From positions 1 through 64,000 of the forward strand of contig UCEU01000016.1 of NCBI GenBank assembly GCA_900471485.1: 64,000 bases of DNA. Reading direction: 5' to 3'. Positions 1-8,539 of the stretch are shown here, in pieces. This stretch comes from Hyphomicrobiales bacterium (GTDB lineage Bacteria > Pseudomonadota > Alphaproteobacteria > Rhizobiales > Rhizobiaceae). Positions within the stretch are counted from its first letter, which is position 1. Each line of letters opens with the position of its first letter. A model generated the notes under the pieces. The model made no database searches, was not told the DNA's origin, and saw nothing but the letters and a program-made list of their open reading frames with translations. A program made the translations under genes and the position numbers.

Positions 1-20
1 TCTGCGGGCATGCCCGCAGA
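1..20. repeat. Perfect 20-bp palindrome inside repC
   Basis: TCTGCGGGCA is followed directly by its reverse complement TGCCCGCAGA, giving a perfect 10+10 inverted repeat without spacer. It lies inside the repC reading frame, over codons that are conserved in RepC proteins, so it may be a by-product of coding constraint rather than a site. Confidence 0.5.
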
Positions 21-322
21 TTAGCGACTACGGGCCCGGCGGGAAGATCGAGCATTGGCGCGAGTTGATGGGCGCCGCGGTCGTGGTCCGTTCAATGCTT
101 GGGGTCAGCCCATCTGCCTACGAGGAGGCGTGCGGAACTATGGGTGCGGAGAATGCCGCAGTAGCTATGGCCTGCATTTTCGAACGATCGAACATGATCA
201 ACTCCCCTGGTGGATACCTTCGAGACCTAGCCAAGCGGTCGGAGCGCGGCGAGTTTTCGCTCGGTCCGATGTTGATGGCATTGTTGAAGGTGAACGGAAT
301 GGAAGGGCGCCGCACTGGCTGA
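2..322 (+). CDS. repC: Plasmid replication initiator RepC, C-terminal end (partial, 5' end outside window)
   Basis: The frame is open from base 2 and encodes the conserved RepC tail: a CPQISDYGPGG segment, then WRELMGAAVVVRSMLGVSP, then a segment with NSPGGYLRDL and FSLGPMLMALL. RepC is the replication initiator of repABC plasmids in Rhizobiales and acts at an origin inside its own gene. Only about 106 residues of a protein usually near 400 are present, because the window begins inside the gene. The rest of repC, repB and repA should lie to the left. This is the main evidence that the window comes from a plasmid or chromid. Identification is from motif recognition and is quite sure. Confidence 0.88.
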   Translation: MRACPQISDYGPGGKIEHWRELMGAAVVVRSMLGVSPSAYEEACGTMGAENAAVAMACIFERSNMINSPGGYLRDLAKRSERGEFSLGPMLMALLKVNGMEGRRTG

Positions 323-666
323 CGAAGTGCCCAAAAAGGGATACGCGTACGGGGTAGGAGACATGACGGCTTTTAGAGGATGCGAGCGATGTCGCAAGAA
401 GCACGCGCTTTAGGAAGTCGGCGCTCGGATTTCGCGTAAATCGCGGCCATCACGCGAGTTCGCCTATTAAGTGCTGCCTTTTGGGGGGCGCCACGGGAGT
501 AGATGAGTGTTGGGAGCAATTCGGCGCGGCTCACGATCTTGATCAATCGGCTTCGATTAACAAGCTTGCGCGCGTCGAAATTGGCTCTATCTTGCCAATC
601 TCCGCTAGCACCCGTCCCTGAGGCATCCGCAACTCTGATGCGTAACTCTTCCCGAACGGCAGTCCC
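323..666. other. Gap between repC and the sigma-factor gene; no gene supported
   Basis: This 344-base stretch holds only short overlapping frames on both strands, without ribosome-binding sites or recognisable products. It presumably contains the end of the repC transcript and the promoter of the sigma-factor gene, but I see no clear terminator or promoter consensus. Confidence 0.5.
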
Positions 667-1206
667 ATGACCGCGCTCGCCAAGGCACGCTTTGCCAGGC
701 TCGTCTTGCCGCGGCTCGACGAGGGGTATCGCCTCGCGCATTGGCTGACGGGAAGTCCGACGGACGCAGAGGATGTGATGCAGGAGGCATCACTACGTGC
801 CTACCGAGCGATCGAATCCCTCGTGGAAAGCAATGCTCGAGCCTGGTTCCTGACGATCGTTCGAAACACTTCCTATTCCTGGCTCGAGCGGCACCGGCCC
901 TCTAAACTGACCTCGATCGAGGATCTCTCCGAAGATACTCGCTGGGAGATCGAGAACGGAGCCTCGGCTGCGGCCACTGAGACACCTGAGGATATCCTGA
1001 TTGCCAAACACCAGGCGACCGCACTACAGCAGGCGATAGAGATGCTTCCCGTCCATTTAAAGGAAACGCTGATCCTGCGCGAATATCACGGTCTGAGTTA
1101 TCGGGAGATTGCCGAGGTCAGCGCCATCCCGATCGGCACCGTCATGTCGCGGTTGGCGAAGGCCCGCCAGACCCTGGCCATGGTGGTGCGGGAGGAGCGC
1201 CCATGA
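667..1206 (+). CDS. ECF-type RNA polymerase sigma factor
   Basis: A 179-residue extracytoplasmic-function sigma-70 factor. Region 2 is seen in GSPTDAEDVMQEASLRAYR and ARAWFLTIVRN (about residues 30-75). Region 4 is seen in LPVHLKETLILREYHGLSYR and the helix-turn-helix segment EIAEVSAIPIGTVMSRLAKAR near the C-terminus. It would direct RNA polymerase to a small regulon in response to an envelope or stress signal. Its stop overlaps the next start in ATGA (1203-1206), so it is translationally coupled to the anti-sigma gene, the usual arrangement. The start at 667 gives a normal ECF length. The subfamily and the target promoter are not known from this sequence. Confidence 0.9.
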   Translation: MTALAKARFARLVLPRLDEGYRLAHWLTGSPTDAEDVMQEASLRAYRAIESLVESNARAWFLTIVRNTSYSWLERHRPSKLTSIEDLSEDTRWEIENGASAAATETPEDILIAKHQATALQQAIEMLPVHLKETLILREYHGLSYREIAEVSAIPIGTVMSRLAKARQTLAMVVREERP

Positions 1207-1994
1207 CCATCGACCGGGACACGATGCTGCTGCTCAATGCCTATCACGATGGAGAGCTGTCGCCTTCGGAGACGCTGGCGATGGATGCCCGGCTGGCGCG
1301 TGAGCCGGAGCTCGCCCTGCGTCTCGATGCATTGCGATCGATTTCGACGGCGACCAGAAAGGTCCTTCCCGGAGAAGCGGCGCCCGACCGCCTTCGCGCT
1401 TCGGTGTTGGCCTCGATCGGACAGGATATGCGTCTCGCCAGTAACGATGAAGACCTCGAAGTGTCGCCGCTCACGCCATGGCGAGCCATTGCCGCGTCGC
1501 TGATGATCGGCCTTCTCGGCGGTGCGACAATCGGAGGCTATGCGGTCTACTCACTCCAACAGCAGCAGGAGAAGGGTCAACTGGAAAACGAGATCGTCAC
1601 CGCGCATCTGAGGGCGCTGATCGCGCCGCAGCCGTTCGATATCGCGTCCTCGGATAATCACGTCGTCAAGCCCTGGTTCAACGGGCGCACGACGATCGCG
1701 CCGATCACCCCCGATCTTGCGTCCGAAGGCTTTGCCCTCATTGGCGGGCGTGTCGACCTGATCGGCGGCAAGCCGGTTCCCGTCATGACTTACCGGCGAA
1801 ATCGCCACATAATCAGCGTGACGGCGCTGGAGCGGGAAGGCGACGACGCCGGACCGCTTCCATCTGTCGTCGGCACGAATGTCGTCGAATGGACCGGCGG
1901 CGGCCTCACCTACATCGCGGCCTCGGATGTTAACCCGGCTGACCTCGCGACCTTCGCGAAGCTGTTCAGGGAACAACTGCCCACACCGAGATAG
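1203..1994 (+). CDS. Membrane-anchored anti-sigma factor
   Basis: A 263-residue protein with a short N-terminal cytoplasmic domain (about 1-95, containing NAYHDGELSPSE), one hydrophobic segment around residues 98-118 (AIAASLMIGLLGGATIGGYA) and a C-terminal periplasmic part of about 140 residues. This layout and the 4-base overlap with the sigma gene fit a transmembrane anti-sigma factor that holds the sigma factor inactive until a signal arrives. The N-terminal domain has the histidine but not the two following cysteines of the classical zinc anti-sigma motif, so it would not be a canonical zinc redox switch. The partner assignment rests on gene context. Confidence 0.8.
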   Translation: MTIDRDTMLLLNAYHDGELSPSETLAMDARLAREPELALRLDALRSISTATRKVLPGEAAPDRLRASVLASIGQDMRLASNDEDLEVSPLTPWRAIAASLMIGLLGGATIGGYAVYSLQQQQEKGQLENEIVTAHLRALIAPQPFDIASSDNHVVKPWFNGRTTIAPITPDLASEGFALIGGRVDLIGGKPVPVMTYRRNRHIISVTALEREGDDAGPLPSVVGTNVVEWTGGGLTYIAASDVNPADLATFAKLFREQLPTPR

Positions 1995-2079
1995 GTTTCC
2001 GCAAAATTTATTCCCGCTGACCGCGAATAAAAGTCCTCTCTGCCCGGTTTTACAATCGGTGAACGCGCTGGAGGGGATA

Positions 2080-2709
2080 ATGTCGGCAGTGGAAGCATCA
2101 CTTTGGGCGGGTGTGGGGACAGGGCTCACAATTGCGATCCCATTCGGTCCTACGAGCCTCTACCTGATCGAAAGAACCTTGTCCGACGGGGTGCGAACGG
2201 GAATCGCAACCGGGCTCGGTGTGGCGACGGTGCATGTGCTCTACAGCATGGGCGCGGTCGTCTTTGGTGTGGCTTTGGTTGCCGATACCGGCCGCGCCGC
2301 GCTTCTGACACTGATGTCCGGCCTCGTGCTTGCCTATTTCTCGGTCCGGGTCTGGAACATGGAATTTTCGGGCAGGCGCGATAGGCCGTCACCGCACGGG
2401 CTGACCAGGACCTACTTCGTGGCGGTCGGCTTTGGTTTTCTCAATCCCCTGACGCCTGCTCTTTGCGGAGCAGCTGTCATCGCCGCGAACAGTAGCCTTG
2501 GTACGCCGGGCAGCCTGCTGATACCTGGCATCTTTGCCGGATCGGTCGGCTGGTGGATCACGCTCAGTGTCACGGTCTCGATGTTCAGGAAGCGGCTCGA
2601 CGCGCGCTGGCTGACTTTGGCAAACCGGACCGCCGGCCTGTTCCTCGCCGCTTTCGCGCTCGCCATGGTCTTCCGTAGCGTGAATGGATTGGCCCTGGCG
2701 GCAATGTGA
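2080..2709 (+). CDS. LysE/RhtB-family small-molecule exporter
   Basis: A 209-residue, strongly hydrophobic protein with about six membrane segments. It begins with the family pattern of an N-terminal helix followed by IAIPFGPTSLYLIERTLSDG, close to the GP-G signature of LysE translocators. The family exports amino acids and related small molecules across the inner membrane. I place the start at 2080 because a GAGGGG ribosome-binding site sits just before it and the encoded protein then matches family length; longer frames would run back into the anti-sigma gene. It lies 85 bases after the anti-sigma stop on the same strand, so it may share transcription with it. The substrate is unknown. Confidence 0.78.
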   Translation: MSAVEASLWAGVGTGLTIAIPFGPTSLYLIERTLSDGVRTGIATGLGVATVHVLYSMGAVVFGVALVADTGRAALLTLMSGLVLAYFSVRVWNMEFSGRRDRPSPHGLTRTYFVAVGFGFLNPLTPALCGAAVIAANSSLGTPGSLLIPGIFAGSVGWWITLSVTVSMFRKRLDARWLTLANRTAGLFLAAFALAMVFRSVNGLALAAM

Positions 2710-2760
2710 CCATTTCCAGACGGCCGAGATTTTCTTCTTAGCGGTTCTTGCGAGGCTTTC

Positions 2761-3081
2761 GTGATCTTACCCATTGTCTTGGAAATTCGTCTCGCACGTC
2801 GATCCATCAAAGCGCTGTCCCGTCACGACCGAAGGCTTCTGATCTGCCGGATGGTTGATAGCCTGGAAGGCGTCATAGAGGTTTCAGGATTTCGACGGCG
2901 GCTTACCGATCCGGGCGGTCTTGAGCGGGTGATCGTCAGCACCGAGAATGCCATTTCCCAGATCGCCCTCGCTGAGGATGCCGACTTCCTCGCGATCATT
3001 GGGGAGTTTGAGACGTTGCTCGTGAAACTGTCGGAAACGCTTAGGCTTCCTTTGACGAGCCTCCATAAGCAATTGCATTGA
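2761..3081 (+). CDS. Hypothetical protein, 106 residues
   Basis: A possible GTG-started frame of 106 residues, soluble and rich in leucine and arginine, predicted to be largely helical. No motif was recognised. It follows the exporter by 51 bases on the same strand. Support is only the length of the frame and codon use similar to its neighbours. It may be a real small gene of the plasmid or chance. Confidence 0.35.
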   Translation: MILPIVLEIRLARRSIKALSRHDRRLLICRMVDSLEGVIEVSGFRRRLTDPGGLERVIVSTENAISQIALAEDADFLAIIGEFETLLVKLSETLRLPLTSLHKQLH

Positions 3082-3225
3082 ACCGGAACGACTTCCAGCC
3101 TGCATCGGGCAGCTTGGTGCAAGACAGCGTGGAACGGGGCCTGTTGATGATCGCTGCAATCATTAAGTCTTGAGAGCGTTGAGGACAGTAGCGTCCTATG
3201 GTCGAGGAATCGCCCCAGACCTGTG

Positions 3226-4380
3226 TCACAACATCCGCGCCGCCTTGCCACTGCGCCGTGTCGCACTGTTGTAATAGCTCGACGCTTGCTGCACCGATCG
3301 GTGGCGCGACTGCTCCATGGCTTCTGCCAGCGGGATGCGGCGATTGGCGGCTTCCGTCAGGTAGCCCGATCGAAGCCCATGCGCGGAGAACGCCTCAGGC
3401 TCTAGCCCTGCCATCTCCACGCGCTGTTTGATGATGAGGTTGATCGATTGCGGGTCGAGAGGGCGCCGCGACAGCGTTTTCCATCGTCCGATCCCCCTGA
3501 AGACGCTTCCTTTGTCGATCCTGGCCGCAGCCAACCAGGCATTCAACGCCTCGACCGGCCGCCCGGTGAGATAAACAACCTCGTCCTGTTCACCCGATGT
3601 CGTCTTCGTCCGGCCAAGATGAATGGCGATTGAGGGGAGGGGAGGGCCGTCCTTTTGCTCGATCGGCGCCTCGATCGTCAGCTGCTCGACGCGAAGTCCA
3701 GCGATTTCGCTGCGCCGGCGACCGCCGGAGGCAAAGGCGACCATCAGGATCGCCCGGTCGCGCAGATCGCGCAGGCTGTCACTCTCGCAAGTCGCCAACA
3801 GCCTGGAGAGAACATCAGCGGTAACCGCCTTGGCACTCTTGCGCCGCCGGGTTCGAGGGACCGCGCGCACGGCGAGGCGAACGGCCGCCTTCAGGGGAGG
3901 GGAGGTGAAGGCGCCGTCGAGGCCACGCCAGTGGGTCAAGGTCGACCAGCTGGCCAGGCGCCGGCGCACGGTCGCCGGCGCGTGCGGGCCTACGGCCTTG
4001 AGAAACCCCTGGCTTCGAAGGCTGCGATCGACATCGGCCGGCATGCCATGCTCGGGATCGTCTTCCCGTCGCTGAGGATCCCACAGATGATGGGCGACGA
4101 ATTTTAGCAGCAGCGCTTCTGGCGCCGGCCAGGGCAGCGGGCTGCCGGTTGCCGCCAGCGCCCAGGCTTCGAGATAGGCGAGATCCGAGGTGATGGCGCG
4201 CAGCGTGTTGTCACCCATGCCCTCGTTGACGAGGTGGCGCAGCGTCTCGACGTCCTGGTCGGTCAGGAGCTCGGCAAGCTCGTCGCGACGTTCGATCGGC
4301 AGCACCGCGGCGATGGTGTCGAGCTCGACGGCGCGACGATCGGCGCCGGAAAGAGCCATGGGCTTGCGGTTGCCCACCAT
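3226..4380 (-). CDS. Tyrosine recombinase / phage-type integrase
   Basis: A 384-residue site-specific recombinase. The catalytic set is visible in the C-terminal half: the arginine of SGGRRRSEIAGL, a lysine in LGRTKT, the HGLRSGY box, SRHRSVQQ with the second histidine, and the nucleophile tyrosine in ASSYYNSA. The N-terminal part is the SAM-like core-binding domain (about residues 20-180). The start is placed at 4380 because it shares one base with the stop of the gene before it (TGATG); a longer frame would overlap that gene entirely. Together with the small gene at 4380-4667 it forms a coupled pair divergent from the DUF1612-like gene. It probably moves or once moved the neighbouring accessory island, but no att site was found. 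Confidence 0.88.
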   Translation of the reverse strand: MVGNRKPMALSGADRRAVELDTIAAVLPIERRDELAELLTDQDVETLRHLVNEGMGDNTLRAITSDLAYLEAWALAATGSPLPWPAPEALLLKFVAHHLWDPQRREDDPEHGMPADVDRSLRSQGFLKAVGPHAPATVRRRLASWSTLTHWRGLDGAFTSPPLKAAVRLAVRAVPRTRRRKSAKAVTADVLSRLLATCESDSLRDLRDRAILMVAFASGGRRRSEIAGLRVEQLTIEAPIEQKDGPPLPSIAIHLGRTKTTSGEQDEVVYLTGRPVEALNAWLAAARIDKGSVFRGIGRWKTLSRRPLDPQSINLIIKQRVEMAGLEPEAFSAHGLRSGYLTEAANRRIPLAEAMEQSRHRSVQQASSYYNSATRRSGKAARML

Positions 4381-4667
4381 CAGTCGATATGGATGTGTGG
4401 CCGCCACGCACGGATGATCTGGATGATCTCTGGCTTGTAAGCGTCCGGATAGGAGAGCGTTTCTTCGCGTGCCATCCAGGTGAAGACGGTCACCATGTCC
4501 TCGCAGATTTCTGGATCGAGATCGGCAAGGCCGGTCGGGTCGAAGCCACCATGAACGTCGGCATTCCACCAGGCGAGGATGAAGTTGGCCACCCGGCGGC
4601 TTTGGCCGGTGTCGCCGTGGGCGACGTTGAGCAGCTTTTCGAGAGCGAAACGGACACGATCTTCCAT
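4380..4667 (-). CDS. Small conserved protein coupled to integrase (DUF7673-like)
   Basis: A 95-residue acidic soluble protein containing RVANFILAWWNADVHGGFDP, followed by a helical C-terminal half. I have a weak memory of a DUF7673-type family that accompanies rhizobial integrases, with a similar RRVANFLLAWWNA segment; this should be checked. It overlaps the integrase by one base and must be co-transcribed with it. Its role is unknown; a recombination accessory protein is a reasonable guess from context only. Confidence 0.6.
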   Translation of the reverse strand: MEDRVRFALEKLLNVAHGDTGQSRRVANFILAWWNADVHGGFDPTGLADLDPEICEDMVTVFTWMAREETLSYPDAYKPEIIQIIRAWRPHIHID

Positions 4668-4733
4668 GCTTGAAGCGCCTTTCTGGACGGGGTTTGGCCC
4701 AATTTAGCGGGATTCGCGACTCGTGTCGATCTA

Positions 4734-4762
4734 TTATCGATAACCTATAATTATCGATAACC
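4734..4762. repeat. Two direct repeats of TTATCGATAACC in the divergent promoter
   Basis: TTATCGATAACC occurs at 4734-4745 and 4751-4762. Each copy contains the 10-base palindrome TTATCGATAA. The spacing of 17 bases between copies and the position between two divergent genes suggest a double operator bound by a dimeric regulator, possibly the DUF1612-like protein itself. Confidence 0.6.
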
Positions 4763-4814
4763 AGGCGTGGTCTAGACTATCATACGGAGTAGCGAATAGT
4801 AATTACGCTATAGC

Positions 4815-4829
4815 ATTCGTTTAACGAAT
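4815..4829. promoter_or_regulatory. Inverted repeat ATTCGTT-T-AACGAAT next to the start of the DUF1612-like gene
   Basis: A perfect 7+1+7 inverted repeat lies eight bases before the ATG at 4838, within the region where ribosome and polymerase would bind. It is a good candidate operator for autoregulation. There is no strong purine-rich ribosome-binding site between it and the start. Confidence 0.5.
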
Positions 4830-4837
4830 GATTTACC

Positions 4838-6013
4838 ATGAATTCAATGCGTTACGATCTCGCCAATCTACCCATTCAGAGCCTGCTCAAGCCCGTCACC
4901 GAGGCGACCGCGGCCTCGTGCCGGCTCGACGAGCGCATCGCGCGCTCAACGGTCGGCGCCGGCCTCCTCGAACGGCAGAATTTCGCCGACGCCTGCGCCT
5001 CGCTGTGGCTCGACGGCGAGCTCGTGCATCTCGAGGACCTCGTCCTCCACGACGCCGGCGCCGACGTCCGCGCCCCCACCCACGAACTGACGATCGCCCG
5101 CGACGTGCTGCGCAGCCGCCGGCGCATCTCCAGCCAGCCGCCGAGCTGGGCCCTCAGTCCCGATGGCTTGCGCATCCTCCGCCGGACGCAGGCAGAGCCT
5201 GGGCCCGGACCATCATTGGCTGACGACCGCGGGGGCGGCACAGATGCGGTTGCTGCCGAACCATCCGGAGGAGGGGAGGGGGAGCGCGACGACGGGGACG
5301 AGACCGACACTGACACCAGTGTCTTCGCCGAAATCGATGCGATCCTCGCCCGTTCCAACGCTGCGATTGAAGACGCGAAACGCCCCGGCCGTGCCGGCGC
5401 AAGTGGTGGCGCCGCTAGCGGCCGCGACGCTGACAGCAAGGCGCTGGTCTACGATCTCGACTGGGATGAGGATGCGCGGCTCGATGAATGGCGCGACGTT
5501 GTGCGGCAGGCGCAGGAGCTGCCGCCGGTGTTGGTGGCGATTGTCGCCCTCGATGCCTGGAACGAGTTGTCGGTGTCGCAGCACGCCCCCTGGCTCGGCC
5601 GGCTGCTGGCCGCGGCGCTGCTGCGCCAGGCTGGCATTGCCAGCGGCGGCCACCTGGTGGCGGTCAATCTTGGTCTCAAGAACATCCCGGTCGATCGGCG
5701 CCGGCATCGCGACCGCGACACCCGGTTGCTGGCCATCGCGCAGGGCTTGCTGGCTGCCGCCGAGATTGGCCTGAAGGAGCACGACCGGCTGGCGCTGGCG
5801 CGCACGATGATGGAGCGAAAGATCGCGGGGCGGCGAACATCGTCGAAACTGCCGGAGTTGGTCGAACTGGTGATGGCGAAGCCGCTCGTATCGGCCGGGA
5901 TGGTCGCCGAGACGCTCGGCGTCACGCAGCAGGCGGCGCGACGGATCGTCGGGGAGCTCGGCCTACGCGAGATGACGGGCAGGGGGAGGTTTCGCGCATG
6001 GGGCGTGATTTAG
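4838..6013 (+). CDS. RHE_PE00001-family / DUF1612-like protein with C-terminal helix-turn-helix
   Basis: A 391-residue protein of a family known mainly from rhizobial plasmids and islands. The N-terminal region contains [16 protein letters not shown] and [17 protein letters not shown] variable acidic linker occupies about residues 125-200. The middle has a conserved helical domain ([22 protein letters not shown], about residue 250). The C-terminal 60 residues look like a winged or simple helix-turn-helix ([20 protein letters not shown], about 350-370). Function is not established; a DNA-binding regulator is likely. It is divergent from the integrase operon across a 170-base AT-rich region with repeats, which suggests that the two units are regulated together. 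Confidence 0.75.
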   Translation: MNSMRYDLANLPIQSLLKPVTEATAASCRLDERIARSTVGAGLLERQNFADACASLWLDGELVHLEDLVLHDAGADVRAPTHELTIARDVLRSRRRISSQPPSWALSPDGLRILRRTQAEPGPGPSLADDRGGGTDAVAAEPSGGGEGERDDGDETDTDTSVFAEIDAILARSNAAIEDAKRPGRAGASGGAASGRDADSKALVYDLDWDEDARLDEWRDVVRQAQELPPVLVAIVALDAWNELSVSQHAPWLGRLLAAALLRQAGIASGGHLVAVNLGLKNIPVDRRRHRDRDTRLLAIAQGLLAAAEIGLKEHDRLALARTMMERKIAGRRTSSKLPELVELVMAKPLVSAGMVAETLGVTQQAARRIVGELGLREMTGRGRFRAWGVI

Positions 6014-6046
6014 CTTCGAAGACCAGCATTGGTTCGGGCTGTACGC

Positions 6047-7369
6047 TCAATCAGTCTGCTCGGCAGACGATGCCTGATCAACGCCTAAAAAAGAAATATT
6101 AGGGGCCGGAAGCGGGGCGCCTATGAAGTCCGCATATTCCTGATCCGTAAGATCGCTTCCAAGAAAAGGTTCTGCATCGGCTGCCCGCACCGAAAATTTT
6201 GGTTGAGGATTTGGGATAATAAAAACTGGTCTGCCCACCAAACCATCGCGCAAGACGATTGCTCCGAATCCGGAGACGTAGGTCGAGTTGACATGCGATG
6301 CGCCATAGTGTCCAAAAAGGGCATAGGACAAGATCCCCATGCGTCGCCGGACGTGGGGCAGCATCAGATCAGCGGCCTCGATGCCGTGCTCTTGGATAGC
6401 AATGAACCCTGGACGCGTCGCGGTGAACTGGCTTGCTGCCTTCCGCATCGCCTCAAGCAACGGTTTTGAAGTGTCGTCTTCACGATTGCTCCGCATTACC
6501 AAGTAGCAGCCAAAATCCTCCCCCATCGCGCCAGAAATATGGATATTTTGGCCGAGTTCCTTTTTAAAATACTGATACAACGTTTTCTGGTCGATGGCGC
6601 CGCTTAGAGGAACCCGGAAAGGTGTCCGAAGCAATTGAAATCCTGTTCCGAAGATTGATGTCGGTGCTCCCGGCAGTAAAGCTGTTTCGCAGGCCCGCCT
6701 AAGATCGCGCTGCTCGGTCGTGTTCGATGACAAGCGGGAGTCAAGAGTGACGATCAAGATCTCTTTCTGTTTCAGCTCAGCGTGCTGCGTCAACGCAGGA
6801 CCGATCGACTCCATAAAGCGATAGAAATCCTTACGGTGAATTGATCGCCCCGCGTCTGCCGACAGGCTCTTGCATTCAACTTCACCGACAAACGAGCCTC
6901 GACGAAACAGGAGGTCGAATTGAGCTCGCCCTTCGAGATCCGCGAATTCAACGTCGTACCCATAATCCATTAGTCGTTGAGCGAGATCGAATTCCAGATA
7001 GACGGGGGCAAAACCGTTTTCCGCCTTCAAAGCATCGCGTAAACGCCCTTCAAGGACCTGTCGTCCCCTGGGCGATAGTTGGGAATGGATCTCCACAGTT
7101 ACCGCTGCGAAATTGAGAGATGCCATAATGAGCTCGTCGACTAGATCCGGACGAAGCTTACCTTCCTTCGCCAGGACTTCAGCTTGAAATCCAATGGCCA
7201 TTTCTAACCAATGATAGTCGGAGACAATTTTCCATCGGAAGTAAGATGCGTCCTTGTCGGTGGCCAGTTGATCGAGGCGCTTGATCCAACGCTTCTCGCC
7301 GGCTAACGCCATGAATGGTTGAATGTACTTGGCCAGTTCGTCCAGGGAAGTCGGCACGGTAACAAGCAC
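6047..7369 (-). CDS. Putative PD-(D/E)XK-family nuclease-like protein
   Basis: A 440-residue protein not matched to a named family. An N-terminal helical part (about 1-120) is followed by a likely restriction-endonuclease fold: AQFDLLFRRG with D152, then VGEVECKSLS with E165-C-K167. This matches the D-(x)n-ExK active site of PD-(D/E)XK nucleases. The C-terminal half (about 220-440) is of unknown type. The start is a GTG at 7369. The gene is divergent from a thymidylate-synthase-like gene with only about 90 bases between them. This position suggests that it is the effector of the same accessory module, but that is inference. A nucleic-acid-binding protein without cleavage activity is an alternative. 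Confidence 0.6.
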   Translation of the reverse strand: MLVTVPTSLDELAKYIQPFMALAGEKRWIKRLDQLATDKDASYFRWKIVSDYHWLEMAIGFQAEVLAKEGKLRPDLVDELIMASLNFAAVTVEIHSQLSPRGRQVLEGRLRDALKAENGFAPVYLEFDLAQRLMDYGYDVEFADLEGRAQFDLLFRRGSFVGEVECKSLSADAGRSIHRKDFYRFMESIGPALTQHAELKQKEILIVTLDSRLSSNTTEQRDLRRACETALLPGAPTSIFGTGFQLLRTPFRVPLSGAIDQKTLYQYFKKELGQNIHISGAMGEDFGCYLVMRSNREDDTSKPLLEAMRKAASQFTATRPGFIAIQEHGIEAADLMLPHVRRRMGILSYALFGHYGASHVNSTYVSGFGAIVLRDGLVGRPVFIIPNPQPKFSVRAADAEPFLGSDLTDQEYADFIGAPLPAPNISFLGVDQASSAEQTD

Positions 7370-7460
7370 CTGAGGAAAACCATTACATAATCAAGGTTGT
7401 AGAATTCCGTGCGAATATCCAGATTATGGCAACCAAAGTCCAGCGCGAGTCTTGCGGTCC

Positions 7461-8513
7461 ATGTCACCCATCTATCGAAATATTAGCTTTGCGGCAGCCG
7501 GCAGTTTCGCCGAAATTATGGAAACAGGCGACGAGATTGTCGTAAGAGGGCAGCTGACCCGCGAAATATGCAATCAGGTTACCGTCCTTGAGCGACCCTT
7601 GGAACGGTTTCTATTTCTCCCCGGCCGCCTCAACGACTGCTTTGCCCAGATTGCCGAGTCGATCTGGATCGTCGCAGGACGAAACGATGTTACGTGGCTT
7701 TCTCACTATCTGCCGCGCGCCCCGGATTTTTCTGATGATGGAAAAACGTGGCGTGCGGGATATGGGCCGCGACTACGCAACTGGCGCGGTCGATCCGATC
7801 AGCTCGATGAGGTCCGAAAGCTGTTACTCAATGATCCTTCAACCCGACGGGCCGTGATGAGCATCTTCGATCCGGAGCTCGATTATGCAACGAGCCGCGA
7901 TATTCCATGCAACAATTGGATCGGATGGCTCATTCGTGATGGTCGGCTTAATATGAGCATCGCCATCCGAAGCAATGATGCGATGTGGGGTTTCTCTGGG
8001 GCGAACGCTTTCGAGTGGAGCGTGCTGCATGAGCTCCTAGCGGGCTGGACAAACACCAGGGTGGGAACGGCGACTTTTTTCGCGGCGTCGTTCCATCTAT
8101 ACGAACGGCACTTCAAAATGGCCCCAGACATTGTTTCGAAGTTCCATGGCATTTCACCCTACGATTTCGGCATTCGAAATCTGCCGCTCTCGGTCACGTG
8201 GGACGATCTCGATAGCGTACTCCAGAAATGGTTTTCGATTGAGGAGAAAGTTCGATCCTATCCGGAGAACGAACTTCCTCCTCTCGACGAAGTCAACGAC
8301 GAGTTCCTTCAAGAATCTCTGAAAGTACTTCGACTGAAATGGCTTGAGCCAAGACTAACCGATACAGAGCTTGCCGCAGAGATGACCAAGCTTAAGGAAA
8401 GCGATATAGTCGCCGCCGCCTACCAACATTTCGGCAGGCGCCGTCCAGGCGTGCTAAACAGTATCGAACACCCAAACATCGCTTCATTCTTCCGGGCTTG
8501 CAACACACGCTGA
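7461..8513 (+). CDS. Thymidylate-synthase superfamily protein (free-standing)
   Basis: A 350-residue protein carrying the TS core in order. DPSTRRAVMS holds the arginine pair that reaches across the dimer to the phosphate (R129, R130). DIPCNNW holds the likely nucleophile C150. RSNDAMWGFSGAN has R170-S-N-D and N182, the position that reads the pyrimidine ring in TS. FHLYERH has H212 and Y214. These are the dUMP/dCMP-binding residues of TS and of phage pyrimidine hydroxymethylases; an Asn at position 182 favours a uracil-type base. The C-terminal 100 residues differ from housekeeping ThyA. ATG 7461 is used rather than an in-frame TTG at 7452. A role in modifying or sensing pyrimidine nucleotides is inferred. 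It is clearly not a standard ThyA. Confidence 0.75.
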   Translation: MSPIYRNISFAAAGSFAEIMETGDEIVVRGQLTREICNQVTVLERPLERFLFLPGRLNDCFAQIAESIWIVAGRNDVTWLSHYLPRAPDFSDDGKTWRAGYGPRLRNWRGRSDQLDEVRKLLLNDPSTRRAVMSIFDPELDYATSRDIPCNNWIGWLIRDGRLNMSIAIRSNDAMWGFSGANAFEWSVLHELLAGWTNTRVGTATFFAASFHLYERHFKMAPDIVSKFHGISPYDFGIRNLPLSVTWDDLDSVLQKWFSIEEKVRSYPENELPPLDEVNDEFLQESLKVLRLKWLEPRLTDTELAAEMTKLKESDIVAAAYQHFGRRRPGVLNSIEHPNIASFFRACNTR

Positions 8514-8539
8514 ACGAAACATCTCCGAGCTTGCTGGTG

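Noticed and set aside
1..20. Perfect palindrome as parS or replication site
   Set aside because: It does not resemble the parS consensus of repABC plasmids and lies in conserved repC codons; chance or coding constraint is enough to explain it.
373..741. 122-codon minus-strand frame after repC
   Set aside because: It overlaps the start of the sigma-factor gene, has no ribosome-binding site or known motif, and its composition looks random.
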